A stretch of 64,000 nt of DNA from Amoebidium appalachense (GCA_963693365.1 CAVNZM010000010.1:2852001-2916000); one strand, 5' to 3'. Positions 21,466 to 31,501 are shown, counted from the stretch's first letter. Made by a program: numbers and translations. The notes: generated by a model from the sequence alone, not told the origin.

Positions 21466-21645
21466 TAATGTCTAGGTAACACATGGACATATACTATGCC
21501 AGAAGGGGGTTCTATACGAGCTACAACGTTGTGTTTTTTTCGTGTGACCCTCGTACTCCAGGGGCACATTCACCATCCCCCCTTATAATTTGAGGTGAAT
21601 TTCTCATGGTAGAAGCTACTCTGTGGGTAGTTATTGAAAAAACTC
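21466..21645 (-). repeat. Last unit of array 2
   Basis: One diverged unit of the 181-bp repeat continues after the solo element (TAATGTCTAGGTAACACATG, then GGGGGTTCTATACGAGC), ending near GTTATTGAAAAAACTCG. Confidence 0.85.
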
Positions 21646-21895
21646 GATGCTTATAAGTAACGCATCATGCGGCACAAATTGTCATCATAGCATTACACTA
21701 CCATCATAGTTGGTCGACAATAACGATATATTGGGAACGTGGACACCATATTGTAAACCAAAAAATAATACCACCATAATATACTACACATACCTAACAA
21801 TGTATTGTGAATGAATAAAATACTTGCTTACGTGCTGGTAAAATACGAGAAACAAGGATTCTCTCGCTCCTTTTTTTCTTTTTTTTGTTTGTTTT

Positions 21896-21934
<39 letters not shown>

Positions 21935-22132
21935 ATGTATGTGTGTGTGTATGTGCTCGGTTGAGAGGGAAGGGGGGGGCGGATGCACCGTGTGTGTGCA
22001 TGTGTGCACGTGTGTGTGTGTGTGTGCTCTGTGGAGAGGGAATGGGAGGGGAGGAAATGCACCGTGTGTGTGCATATGTGTGTGTGTCTCTCTGTATGTG
22101 TGTGTGTGTGTGTTGTGTGTTTGTGTGTGTGT

Positions 22133-22188
<56 letters not shown>

Positions 22189-22271
22189 ATCAATGATAAG
22201 CCGGCCATGTGTTTATCATGGCGCACCGGTAAATGAATGTGGCGATTATGTGTAAATATATAAACGGAAAT
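21646..22271. other. Intergenic with TG microsatellites
   Basis: AT-rich unique DNA to about 21890, then (TG)n tracts at 21901-21955, 22010-22030 and 22080-22184. No gene seen. Confidence 0.6.
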
Positions 22272-22929
22272 CTATGAAAACTACTCCGGGACGTGTGTTG
22301 CCTCTAGGGGGACATCCCCTTGGACGAAAGTGAACCTGCAATGGTTGTAAACCACGGCAAGCCCCCAGTCATCAATTTATTGATCCGTGAGGTCCATGTG
22401 CCCAAAAAAACGGGGGAAGTCTTCGCCCCGTGAAAAAACAGCACGTATGTGTGGATCAATGGGGGTTGTGTGTGGGTGTAGGTGGGTGGGTGAAAAAGGA
22501 ATATATAGCTGTAAGGCTGTGGATGCTAAACACAGAAGATGTGTTTGTAGCTTGCTGATCTGCTAAAAACTGTCGTGCTTATATACCTAAGCCTACCGAT
22601 CTGAGCCAATCAAAAACCGATCTAGTGATATGTGAAATCTGATCCGAGCCAATCATAACTCGGTCTAGTGATCTGTGGTATCTGATGTTTTGACTGGCTA
22701 ATAGGTGCCCGTGTGCGGGCAGCCAACCGCTAACTGCTAAAACACGAAATGAAGCCTACATGGTTATGTTGGTACCGAACACCCATCCTACGTGTTTACC
22801 CAGAAAAATATTTATGTCAATAATTTCCACAAATAAAACCTCTATGAAAACTACTCCGGGACGTGTGTTGCCTCTAGGGGGACATCCCCTTGGACAAAAG
22901 TGAACCTGCAATGGTTGTAAACCACGGCA
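22272..22929 (-). repeat. YRE-3 3' end: B1-A2-B2 split direct repeats
   Basis: B1 (22842-22929) and the distal 88 bases of B2 (22272-22359) share CTATGAAAACTACTCCGGGA through TTGTAAACCACGGCA. A2 (22491-22841) repeats A1 at 29046-29396 base for base as far as I can see. In this element class such repeats allow a circular intermediate to be rebuilt at replication (known for the class). Confidence 0.92.
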
Positions 22930-22957
22930 CGAGAGCAGTATGCTTGCTCCAAAGGTT

Positions 22958-23989
22958 TCACTTAAGAATAGAGGCGAATACACGTGTGGTGGTGGCAGCA
23001 ATGGAGGCCGGACGAAGTCGGGTATAGATCAGGAAGCAGTCGGAGGACCACCTGCCGAGTTGTTTGATCCGGGAGTCGTCGACCCCGGCCTCAGCCAGTG
23101 CTGTGGCCCCCCCGATGCGGAGGCTGTGTCCGGCAAACCGGGAGGGTGAGAGGCCTGCCCGGGAGAGGAGGGCACGGAAATCGGCAGAGAAAGCACTCTT
23201 GGTGTAGGGGATGCCACCGAGACTGAAGAGGGGGTCGTCGGGTTGACCGGACGTTGTATCCAGGAACTGCCGGAGGAGATGGGCTGGGGAGAAGTGGGTG
23301 AGGGGCAGGGCAGCTAGGGTGACGTTGACACCTCGGGCCTGTACATCCGTTTTAGAGGTTGGCAGGTGGAGGGTGGCATGGGACAAAGTACCGGTGGGGG
23401 TGTAGCTGAAGGTCACGTCCTTCCGTTTAACGTGACGGGATGGGTCGAAAGAAGTCAGGGTCTTGGAGGTAAATTCCCCTGAACGGAGGAGACCACAGAA
23501 ACCGACGATGAGGGCCGTCCATAGCCGGAGATTGGCCGAGGAGGCCTTGGTGGGGCACTGGCCATGGAGTAGGCGGAGGTGGGAGGGGAGGAGGGGTTCC
23601 CTGGTGGATGAGCGGGGTCGGATGTTGTGAGAAAGCTGCCATCGGCCCACCCCCCGTAGGAACCAGGCCAGAGACTTGTCGTGGGGGTAGGGAGCAGGGA
23701 GGCCCATGTCGAGGTGGAGCCTAGTGATGGCCGAATTGTAGCCGGTTAAGGAAGAGGCCTGTACCCCTCGTTGGGCACACCAGGCGAGAAAAAGTTGCAC
23801 GGTGTGTGGGGAGCCCGGGAGGGAGGACCCGGAGGAGGATTGCAGCCGAGATGCCACACAGAAATCGATGAACACTTTTTGCACCCGGGAGTAAAAGGCC
23901 CGAGAGTCGAGGTTGAGACTCAGGGCCTGGCATTCCTGCAGGGTAGTGGTGGCTCGAAGCAGCTCGGCCGGAGCAAAGTGGGGGGCCAA
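22958..23989 (-). CDS. YRE-3 tyrosine recombinase
   Basis: A 343-residue protein with the tyrosine recombinase catalytic set: Arg169 in GLLRSGEF, His288 and Arg291 in HSLRIGGATALAEAG, Trp314 in LGRW and the nucleophile Tyr322 in DCFLIYTRL. The N-terminal core-binding part is at about 25-130. The role is strand exchange to integrate a circular cDNA into the chromosome, in place of a DDE integrase. The frame is open upstream to the poly-C tract at 24020, so the true protein may begin earlier or be joined to the RT ORF by frameshift or splicing. The ORF is intact with all key residues. Confidence 0.9.
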   Translation of the reverse strand: MAPHFAPAELLRATTTLQECQALSLNLDSRAFYSRVQKVFIDFCVASRLQSSSGSSLPGSPHTVQLFLAWCAQRGVQASSLTGYNSAITRLHLDMGLPAPYPHDKSLAWFLRGVGRWQLSHNIRPRSSTREPLLPSHLRLLHGQCPTKASSANLRLWTALIVGFCGLLRSGEFTSKTLTSFDPSRHVKRKDVTFSYTPTGTLSHATLHLPTSKTDVQARGVNVTLAALPLTHFSPAHLLRQFLDTTSGQPDDPLFSLGGIPYTKSAFSADFRALLSRAGLSPSRFAGHSLRIGGATALAEAGVDDSRIKQLGRWSSDCFLIYTRLRPASIAATTTRVFASILK

Positions 23990-24019
23990 TCTGCCAGTGT
24001 TGCTCCGGAACGGGAGATC

Positions 24020-24042
24020 TGGGGGGGGGGGGGGGGGGGGGG
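24020..24042 (-). repeat. Poly-C tract between RT-RNase H and YR ORFs
   Basis: On the minus strand the RT ORF ends GGCTAA, followed by about 23 C and then AGATCTCCCG in the YR frame. The string CTAAC, C-run, CAG looks like a branch point, pyrimidine tract and 3' splice site, but a homopolymer frameshift is equally possible. Confidence 0.5.
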
Positions 24043-25692
24043 TTAGCCCAAGGGAAGGGATAGGAACTCGTGGACCCAGGAGGGGAAGGGGCAGGGCTCC
24101 GGTTGCAGGGAAGGTCGGAGTCGTCGGGCCCGGGGAAGTTGGTTACGAGAAATGGCATCGGCCAGATGGTTGAGGGGTCCTGGTAGGTAGGATGCCTGTA
24201 ACGTAAATTGGTATTGCATTTCCATGCGGGTGATGGACCGAATAAGTTTGGCCATCACGGGGTGGGGGGAAGACCGGGAGTGCAGGTCAGACACAGCACC
24301 CGTGTTGTCGCATAAAATACGGACATGGTGGGTGGACCAGGAGGGGGCCCAGAGGGCCACGGCGGCTGCGATGGCCAGGAGTTCGATGACGGAAGAACCG
24401 AGTTTACCCTCATGAGCATAGAGGGCTTGGGTGGAGGGGGACCAGGGCATGAAGAACCATTGGTCGAGCCAGTGGCCTCCTAGACCCACCGATCCGGCAG
24501 CATCAGTGGCCAGGGTGGTGTATGTGGGGGGTGTGATGAGGTGCACCCCATTCCATGATGTGAGGAACTGGTGCCATTCGGCTATGTCGGCCCGGGCGGC
24601 AGCAGTCAGTCGTATGTGGTGGTGGCCGGCAAGGTGTGGGTGGGTCCGGAGAAGGGCCCATAGGCGCTGGGAGAAGGCCCTCCCGGGGGGAACCAGCTGG
24701 GCACACCAGGTGAGTTTGCCGAGGAGGGACTGGAGGTCCCGAATGGTGATGGTGGGCTTTGGGTGGGAAGTGAGGTCGAGTAGGTCCGAGAGCTTGGAAG
24801 CCGGGATTCGCGCCTCCATGGCGATGGAGTCGAATTCGATACCGATGAAGACGACACGGGTAACCGGGCCCTGCATCTTGTCTTCGGAGATGGCAATGTG
24901 CAGCTCTCGGCAGAGTTGCAGGAAGGTGGATAGGTGACGTTGGCACTGCTCTTGTGTGGGGGCGACTATAATCCAGTCGTCTACGTAGTGGCGGATGAGG
25001 GTAATACCGTGCTGGTGTGCCAGCCACTGTAGGGTGGCCGCGATCCGTTCCCAGATGGCTGGGCTAGATTTCAGGCCGAAGGGCAGTCTGGTTTCAACGT
25101 AAAAATGCCCTTGCCATTTGAATGCCATTAAGTGGTGGTCTTCCGGTCGGATGGGCATGTGCCGGAAGGCAGCCTGCACATCTGCCACGGCCATGTAGCA
25201 GCCGGGGCCTGCGTCGAGAATGAGTTGGGTGACATCCCGGGCGCGAATGTACTGAAGTTCGTCGGGGTAGGTGATGCTGTCATTGACACTGCTACCCCGG
25301 GGCCAGGAGAGGTGGTGGATTCGACGGTACTTGGGGGGGTTCCCTTTCTTGGTAACGGCGCCAATGGGGGAGGAGCGGTGGACCAAAAATTCGTCAAAGA
25401 ATTGGGCCGGGGAGAGGGGGCCGCGCAGGTGGCCGAGGGCGACTTCTTTGGCAATATCCACCGTGATAGCGGCAGCTGCCTCCGGGGTGGTGGGTAGGTT
25501 GGGGCCCACCCGAGAGGTGGAGGGGCCGCGATAGCCGATGTCGACGCCGAATTCGACATCGTGGAGGAGTTGTGTGGCGAATGGTTGGTCCGGGTAGGAG
25601 GCCAGCAGTTCCCGGAGGCGGGAGGTGTCAATGTGGTGCTGGGGCAGCGGGCGGGCCTCCGGGTCTGAGCCTCGGGGGAAGGGGTCACCCGG
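24043..25692 (-). CDS. YRE-3 reverse transcriptase - RNase H
   Basis: Open from just after TAA (25693-25695) to TAA at 24043, about 549 codons. The first part (LRELLASYPDQPFATQLL, then VGPNLPTTPEAA) is typical of DIRS-type RTs. RT motifs follow: IGAVTKKG with YRRIHHLSWPRG, ADVQAAFRHMPI (motif A), RLPFGLKSSPAIWERI (motif B), RHYVDDWII (YVDD, motif C). RNase H is shown by TLATDAAGSVGLGG (first Asp), SVIELLAIAAAV (Glu), ILCDNTGAV (Asp) and GPLNHLADAISR (the terminal Asp region). It makes cDNA from the element RNA. A start codon is not obvious; ATG within the frame lies at 25509, but the conserved N-terminal part precedes it. Confidence 0.92.
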   Translation of the reverse strand, partial: PGDPFPRGSDPEARPLPQHHIDTSRLRELLASYPDQPFATQLLHDVEFGVDIGYRGPSTSRVGPNLPTTPEAAAAITVDIAKEVALGHLRGPLSPAQFFDEFLVHRSSPIGAVTKKGNPPKYRRIHHLSWPRGSSVNDSITYPDELQYIRARDVTQLILDAGPGCYMAVADVQAAFRHMPIRPEDHHLMAFKWQGHFYVETRLPFGLKSSPAIWERIAATLQWLAHQHGITLIRHYVDDWIIVAPTQEQCQRHLSTFLQLCRELHIAISEDKMQGPVTRVVFIGIEFDSIAMEARIPASKLSDLLDLTSHPKPTITIRDLQSLLGKLTWCAQLVPPGRAFSQRLWALLRTHPHLAGHHHIRLTAAARADIAEWHQFLTSWNGVHLITPPTYTTLATDAAGSVGLGGHWLDQWFFMPWSPSTQALYAHEGKLGSSVIELLAIAAAVALWAPSWSTHHVRILCDNTGAVSDLHSRSSPHPVMAKLIRSITRMEMQYQFTLQASYLPGPLNHLADAISRNQLPRARRLRPSLQPEPCPFPSWVHEFLSLPLG

Positions 25693-25730
25693 TTAGCAAG
25701 GGTGGTGTACCCTTGGGGAGATCCCCGCAG

Positions 25731-25765
<35 letters not shown>

Positions 25766-26157
25766 CAGGGCCCGGGGGGGTTAGAGTAGGGCAGCTGGGC
25801 CCAAGTGAGGGTGGGCAGGGAGGGCAGCGGGGCCCTGTGCAGGGGAATGTGCCCGAGCACGCGGGGTGTGGGCGGACACAGAGGTAGAAGAAGGGGGGGA
25901 GGGAGTGCTAGGTGAGTGTAAGGGGGGGGGGGGGGAGGCTCGTGGGATGGGGGGGGGAGTAAAATTATGTGCAGTGGCCAGAATAAACGTCTTTGTGTAG
26001 GGACATTTATTCTTGACGCGCGCGGGCGCCGTAGTTGGCCTGCGAAATTTTGTACTCAGCCCTATTGGCCCGTTCTCCCGAGCTCCGTTTCCCTGTACTC
26101 GTGTGTCCTAGCTCCTAACCCCTATGTTCTAGCGGTGTGTGTGGGTGTGCGCGAAGA
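25693..26157 (-). other. Non-coding linker between gag and RT in YRE-3
   Basis: Contains a C-homopolymer (minus strand) of about 30 bases at 25733-25762 and further C-runs at 25920-25935. No conserved frame connects gag to RT. An intron or degenerated spacer is possible. Confidence 0.4.
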
Positions 26158-26831
26158 CTAGGCATTGTGCTTGCAGTCTTTGCGGGGGTGTGTGCCAGAG
26201 CAGAGCGGGCACACGTGGGAGAAGGGGCAGGGCTGCTTAGCGCAGGACCGACCGTTAATGTGGAAATTCCTGCAGTGCGTCACGGGTAGATCCACGGGTC
26301 GGGCCGGTTTTGCCGGGCCGGGTTGCGGGCCAGGGCGGTTAGGGGTTTGACCCCCCGCCGGGCTTGTGGGGCGGCTTAAAGCCGTCAAGACCACAGCCGG
26401 GCTTGGGGTACATGGGGCAGGCTGCGCTGGGGTGGTCGGGGGAAGCCACAGCGCTGACATGCGTCCGGGATGAGCAGAGTGGGTGGCAGGAGGAGATCCT
26501 GGTGGAGTTGGGCGAGCAGGTTGGGACACTCGATCGGAGCCCGACCCTGCTGGTGGGCAACGGTGCGGGCGTATACGTCATAGTTGTGGATCTGGGCCCA
26601 CGGGTATCGGGTGCTGAGGCGAGTGATGTGCTGAGTCCAAAGTACGTCTTTGTCCGTGGGGAGGCCGAGGTGGTGCTTGGCGGCCATGTAATGGGTCCAA
26701 GCTTGGATCCAAATGACGAGTGAACGCAGGGGAACGGGTTTGTCTTGGCGAAAAGTCTCGATGCTGCCGTCGTCGGCCATGCGCAGATGCTGACCTTTCT
26801 TGGATGGGGAGTTCCAGGGTAGGGGGCACCT
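26158..26831 (-). pseudogene. YRE-3 gag, C-terminal part (split by mtDNA)
   Basis: The first segment reads KKGQHLRMADDGSIETFRQ then LWTQHITRLSTRYPW, the capsid-like region of DIRS/Ngaro gag proteins. The last segment has Cys/His fingers: CRNFHINGRSCAKQPCPFSH and CPLCSGTHPRKDC (C-X2-C-X3-H-X4-C), nucleic-acid binding as in other gags. The two lie in different frames, with at least one shift between about 26360 and 26440. The upstream end is lost at about 26832, where mtDNA starts. The N-terminal part lies at 28491-29015. Confidence 0.75.
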
Positions 26832-27161
26832 TATCTACATCGCCCCTCTCCTCTCTATTCTTATTCTAAGCTTGTGTCACGATATAAGATGATAATTCCA
26901 ATCCTAAATCCAGAAGATGTCGAAATGTCCAAAATCCGGAAAATCGTCTAATTTCAAAAATCGTCAATTTTGGAATTTTACCAATCATAGTTTGGGTACC
27001 TACGGAAGCCTACGGAACTTTCGCGGTGCTCCAATTTATGAATTTTATAAGAATCTTAAATTGTAATTAACAGATTTATAAGATAGAATAAGTAATTTAG
27101 TACGATTAACATTGTATGTTAGGAATTAAATTAAATCATTCAATGTTAGGAAATAATAAAG

Positions 27162-27554
27162 ATGAGAAAACACGATAAACAAGAATTAATATATGTAACA
27201 GAAGAGAAAACGAAAGGTAGAGAAATATTTAAGAAGGTGTATGGGATAGGAGAAAAGGAATATGCAACAATAAGTGTAGAATTAGGATTGTCAAGCAATC
27301 AAGGTAGAGGAGTAACGTCATATGAAAGAAGTCAAATTGACAATTATATTAAGAGACGTATGAAGTTTACAACATTAATTACAAATGACTTTCATATTAA
27401 ACCTATTGAACAAAATTTAAGAGCTGCTACTAATTCTAAGATTTTAACTTTACAAAACATTAAAACATATAAAGGTATTCGCCATAAAAAGGGATTACCA
27501 GTAAATGGACAACGTACTAAAACTAATGCTGTTTCGGCTAGACGTAAAAGATAA
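27162..27554 (+). pseudogene. rps13: Mitochondrial ribosomal protein S13 gene (in NUMT)
   Basis: A 130-residue open frame with the S13 fold signature: KVYGIGEKEYATISVELGL near the start and, at the end, YKGIRHKKGLPVNGQRTKTN followed by a basic tail (SARRKR), which binds 16S-type rRNA in the small-subunit head. The length is normal for mitochondrial S13. The frame is intact, which fits a recent transfer. In the nucleus it is presumed not expressed: no nuclear promoter or presequence is visible and the bases around it are mitochondrial. rps13 in mtDNA is found in many protists and plants but not in animals or typical fungi. Confidence 0.88.
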
Positions 27555-27614
27555 CTAGTTTATCTTAACAAACAAGTAATACCTTTAGAGGTTATAATTT
27601 AGGTAATAATAAAG

Positions 27615-28364
27615 ATGATAATAGGATCACCATTAGAACAATTTGTAATAAATCCATTAGTAAGCATATCAATGATAGGAATAGATCTATCAATAACGAA
27701 TTCATCATTAACGATGATAATAGCCATAATATTAATAATAACAGCATATAAATTAAGCATAGAAAGAGGGTACATCGTACCAACTAGAATACAATCTGTA
27801 GTAGAAATCTTATACGAGACTGTTTATGGATTAATTAAAGATAACATCGGAGAAAAAGGTAATGCTTATTTTCCCTTTATCTTTACTTTATTCACATATA
27901 TAGTAGTTTTAAACTTAATGGGAATGGTTCCTTATGTATTTAGTGCTACTGCTCACATTAGTGTTGCTTTAGCTTTATCATTTGGAATTTGATTCGGAGT
28001 TACCTTACGTGGATTTAGTCTTCACGGTATTAACTTCTTAAGCATGTTCATGCCACAAGGAGCTCCAATGGCTCTTGCTCCTTTATTAGTAATGATTGAA
28101 TTAGTAAGTTATTCAGCTAGAGCAATCTCATTAGGTGTTCGTCTTGCTGCCAACGTGAGTTCCGGACATCTTTTACTTGCTATTCTAAGCGGGTTTGCTT
28201 GAACAATGTTAAGTACAGGAGGTATTTTAGCGGCAGTTAGTATCTTACCAGCATTAGTCGTATTTGCTATGTCTGGATTAGAATTAGCCGTTGCGGTTAT
28301 TCAAGCTTATGTTTTCACACTCTTAACTTGTATTTATATTAACGATGCTATTCATTTACATTAA
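27615..28364 (+). pseudogene. atp6: Mitochondrial ATP synthase subunit a gene (in NUMT, UGA = Trp)
   Basis: Reads 249 residues under a code in which UGA is Trp. UGA occurs at 27990 (FGI-W-FGV) and 28200 (GFA-W-TM), so under the nuclear code the frame stops after 125 residues. Family hallmarks are present: the start IIGSPLEQFVINPLV, LMGMVPYVFSATAH, and the conserved transmembrane segment with SLGVRLAANVSSGHLLLAI, which holds the essential Arg of the proton half-channel. It ends YINDAIHLH. Subunit a forms the proton path of F1Fo ATP synthase. Here it is a non-functional nuclear copy. It lies 60 bases after rps13, probably the mitochondrial gene order. Confidence 0.95.
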
Positions 28365-28490
28365 TTTTATATTATAACTCTATCTCTCCTCGATGAGAGA
28401 CTAATTCAATGCAATAAATAGGCTTGAAACCGCTATATTTTAAAGATAATGTAACTGTTTACTTGTAGACTTGTGCAACTTTGTTAATTT

Positions 28491-29015
28491 AACGGCCAGG
28501 AGGGCGGCGGGGGTGAACTTATACAGGTCGACGAAACGATTGGCGTGCAAATCTGCCAGCACATCCGCGGGGGGAAGCGGGAGTGTGCCCGGCTGAATGT
28601 CGCCAGTGTTCTCACCTGTGATGGGGGGCGCGGGCAGGGCAGGTAGGTCTAGGTCAGGGCCGAGATGCAGCCCCGGGGAAACCTCCCCGGGTGTGGAAGG
28701 CGCGGCGGGGGGCGCGGGAGGGTCGCGGTTGGTGAGAGCAGCCAGGACGCCAGCCATCTGGGTGCTGATGGCGGTGAGGGCGGCCAGGACGGCGTCTTGA
28801 GAAGTCATCTGCGGGGACGGCGGGGCCTGAGGGGGGACTTCAGGAGTGGAGGGGAGAGTAGCCGGCGGGTCCGGGTCCGTGGTGGTATGGGCCGCTGGAG
28901 GCGCGTCAGTGTCCGCGGGAGCGTTGGTCAGCCTGTGGCGGAGGTCGCTGCGGGTCAGGCGCTTAGGTGCCGCGGCAGGGGCGGCGGCTGAGGCCTGGCG
29001 CTTTTTCGGCGGCAT
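28491..29015 (-). pseudogene. YRE-3 gag, N-terminal part
   Basis: Starts MPPKKRQASAAAPAAAPKRL at 29015, about 30 bases inside A1. A Pro/Ala-rich linker follows, then LAALTAISTQMAGVLAALT and FVDLYKFTPAALLAV, which resembles the segment preceding the capsid-like region in DIRS/Ngaro gags. GC-rich codons end at about 28491; from there AT-rich codons (KLTKLHKSTSK) belong to the mtDNA. A complete gag would continue at 26831. Confidence 0.75.
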
Positions 29016-29045
29016 GCTGACCGGCGTAGGGAAAGATAGGGAGAA

Positions 29046-29396
29046 TGAAAAAGGAATATATAGCTGTAAGGCTGTGGATGCTAAACACAGAAGATGTGTT
29101 TGTAGCTTGCTGATCTGCTAAAAACTGTCGTGCTTATATACCTAAGCCTACCGATCTGAGCCAATCAAAAACCGATCTAGTGATATGTGAAATCTGATCC
29201 GAGCCAATCATAACTCGGTCTAGTGATCTGTGGTATCTGATGTTTTGACTGGCTAATAGGTGCCCGTGTGCGGGCAGCCAACCGCTAACTGCTAAAACAC
29301 GAAATGAAGCCTACATGGTTATGTTGGTACCGAACACCCATCCTACGTGTTTACCCAGAAAAATATTTATGTCAATAATTTCCACAAATAAAACCT
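29046..29396 (-). repeat. YRE-3 repeat A1
   Basis: 351 bp, identical by eye to A2 at 22491-22841, from TGAAAAAGGAATATATAGC to CACAAATAAAACCT. It contains three CCAAT-like motifs (GAGCCAATCAAAAACC, GAGCCAATCATAACTC, GACTGGCTAATAGG) and TATATAGC near the gag start, a plausible promoter. Confidence 0.9.
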
Positions 29397-29692
29397 ACAT
29401 TATAAAAAAGGACTCACTCAACGAGATGAACGAGCGTTACAAAACGTACGTGTCTGCCCCCCCCCCTCCCCCCCCCCCCCCCCCCCGCGCCCCCCACCCA
29501 ACCCCCCCTGTCTTCCCTCCTTCCCACTACGACCCCCCCCCCCCCCCCTGCACGTGTCTAGGTGTATAGATCCTACAGGTAACGATGGCAGGGTTAGGGT
29601 TATTCAGTGAAAGAGTGACAATACATAACCAACTGCAGTGTACATATGCGTGGATGCCCCAGTGATCGTGTTAATGGCCTCTATAATCATCA
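29397..29692. other. Intergenic with poly-C tracts
   Basis: C-homopolymers at about 29458-29486 and 29533-29549. No gene seen between the end of YRE-3 and the start of YRE-1 copy i. Confidence 0.5.
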
Positions 29693-30479
29693 TTCTTATG
29701 CCAACGTCGTCTTTACCAGCCCCAGCAAGGGGATACATGAGCCGGTGCCTGTGGATCAATCTCACAAGCAGGCACAGGTGTGCTCCACAGGAGCAATGAA
29801 AAGAATGACAAATGTCATACAGAAACATGCTCAAAAAACGTAGTCTAGTGCCTAAATAGGCAAAGGGTGTGGTGGGTGGGCAAAAACTAAGCTAAAAAAT
29901 TGGGCCTAAAGAGACCTAAACGCGCTCAGTAGCGCCGCAACTGACCTCCCTGGGGCCGCGCAAGCTCATTATAGAGCGCAGCCCACATTTTTGCCTATGG
30001 AAATATGAAGAAATGACTTAGAACCTATCAAATCCATGAAATCTACCAAAATGGAATTTTTGCTGCACATCAACCAATGAAAAATTTTCACAAGTGGCTA
30101 AAACCCCTAGATCATAAAGACCAAATCGATTGCCGCCCATTTCGGACTAGATATAACTCAAACTCATCAATATATCCATATGGCATATCCCACAGAACAT
30201 AAAAACAGCTACAGCTCCCTAAATAAAAATGCTAGCAGCCTGAAACTTTGCACACACATCAAACACACCATGGCCTACAACATTATACTACCACGAAGTT
30301 TACAGCACACTCGTAACACACAATTTCATTCCAACGGGGCTATCTAATTCTCCTGCAAAGAAAACACGTTTACAAACTTAATATTCTTATGCCAACGTCG
30401 TCTTTACCAGCCCCAGCAAATGGATACATGAGCCGGTGCCTTTGGATCAATCTCACAAGCAGGCACAGGTGTGCTCCAC

Positions 30480-31501
30480 CACTCCCTACCTGGCACGGGA
30501 AGGAACGAACCATGCCGTGGGTGACTGACGCAGCGCTGCAGCCCGGGCAAGGAGCGACGCAGGCACGCGAATAGAAAGAACAAGAGACTGGCCGGCCTGC
30601 ACATACCGGCGGAGGGAGGCATGCGATCTCCATCGACCACGCAGAGCAATCGTCTCTACTGAAACACCCCTGACATAGTCTCTCGAGGCACCACCATGGC
30701 GAAGACTGTGAAGATGGAACCCATACTCGTTGAGGCCGAGGGAGTCACATGCCGCTTGGAACTTGGCACGCAGAACATCATACGAGAAAGGAAACAGCCG
30801 CGCAGAAGGGGGGCGCCACGGAACCAGAAAGACAGGATGGCCAACAGGGACGGATCGGTGATGGGGACAAACTGATTTGGACCGGTCTTGGTGTCGGCCA
30901 GGCGGATGCCGCCTGTACCGGGTGGCATGTCGTGGGGAACGGGGTCGTCGGGCAAAATAAGATCCGCACGGGTGAGCATAAGCAGCTCACTGACACGAAA
31001 ATAACACTCAAATCCAAGCAAAACAGCAATACCAAACAAGGGGCCAATTTTGGAATACAAATGATGGCCAATGACGAGGACCAATGAAAACGGAAGCGGG
31101 GGCGTGGTATTTGCTGGAACAAGCCGGTTCCAGCCCTGCAGGCTCCGTTGGGCGGCCTGCAGGTGTGGACCCAGGCGTGGCATGAAATGCTTGATGCCGG
31201 CAGCTGTGTTGACACAGCGCTGACGCTGGCCACGCGATGGATCAATGGCATAACACTCCTCAAAATACTCCACCAGGAGGTCGTCCAGTTCGGCGGGGGA
31301 CTTGGTGTCGGTACCAGGGGGCAACCAATCCAGGAACTCAACAACAGCATCCCGGTAGGCCTTGAGGGTTGGGGGCTTTATGGCCTGGTCAGCCAGAAAA
31401 CCGCGAGGGACCATCTGCAGGATTGTGGGCTGACGGCAGCCACACACAATACAAACGAATGTCGAGGGCAAGCGTGTAGGCAGCCACCTGGCGGCATACA
31501 C
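30480..31501 (-). pseudogene. YRE-1 copy i tyrosine recombinase, frameshifted
   Basis: Reads from PPTLKAYRDAVVEFLDWL through FECYFRVSELLMLTRAD. A one-base loss in the C-run at about 30810 shifts the frame before the His-Arg and Tyr motifs, which are still present in another frame to about 30480. All catalytic residues are recognisable in the DNA, but the frame is broken. Confidence 0.75.

Larger units (their letters stand above)
26832..28490 (+). other. Nuclear mitochondrial DNA insertion (NUMT) inside YRE-3 gag
   Basis: About 1.65 kb of AT-rich DNA between GC-rich gag segments. It contains rps13 and atp6 in tandem on the plus strand, opposite to the host element. Atp6 uses UGA for Trp, as in many mitochondria, so it cannot be a nuclear gene. 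A hairpin (TCTCTC, loop, GAGAGA at about 28382-28399) follows atp6. Edges are estimated from base composition and loss of the gag frame and may be off by about 20 bases. Confidence 0.9.
22272..29396 (-). mobile_element. YRE-3: full-length PAT/Ngaro-like YR retrotransposon carrying an mtDNA insertion
   Basis: Read on the minus strand: A1 (29396-29046), gag, RT-RNase H, YR, B1 (22929-22842), A2 (22841-22491), B2 (22490-22272). A1 and A2 are both 351 bp and look identical. B1 is 88 bp and matches the end of B2 with one visible difference. Split direct repeats plus a tyrosine recombinase in place of an integrase define the PAT/Ngaro group of DIRS-order elements. The near-identity of repeats suggests a young insertion. 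Gag is split by mitochondrial DNA (about 26832-28490). Confidence 0.92.

Noticed and set aside
28382-28399. Hairpin after atp6 considered as a bacterial-type terminator or tRNA
   Set aside because: Too short for a tRNA and no T-run; probably a mitochondrial processing or chance hairpin.
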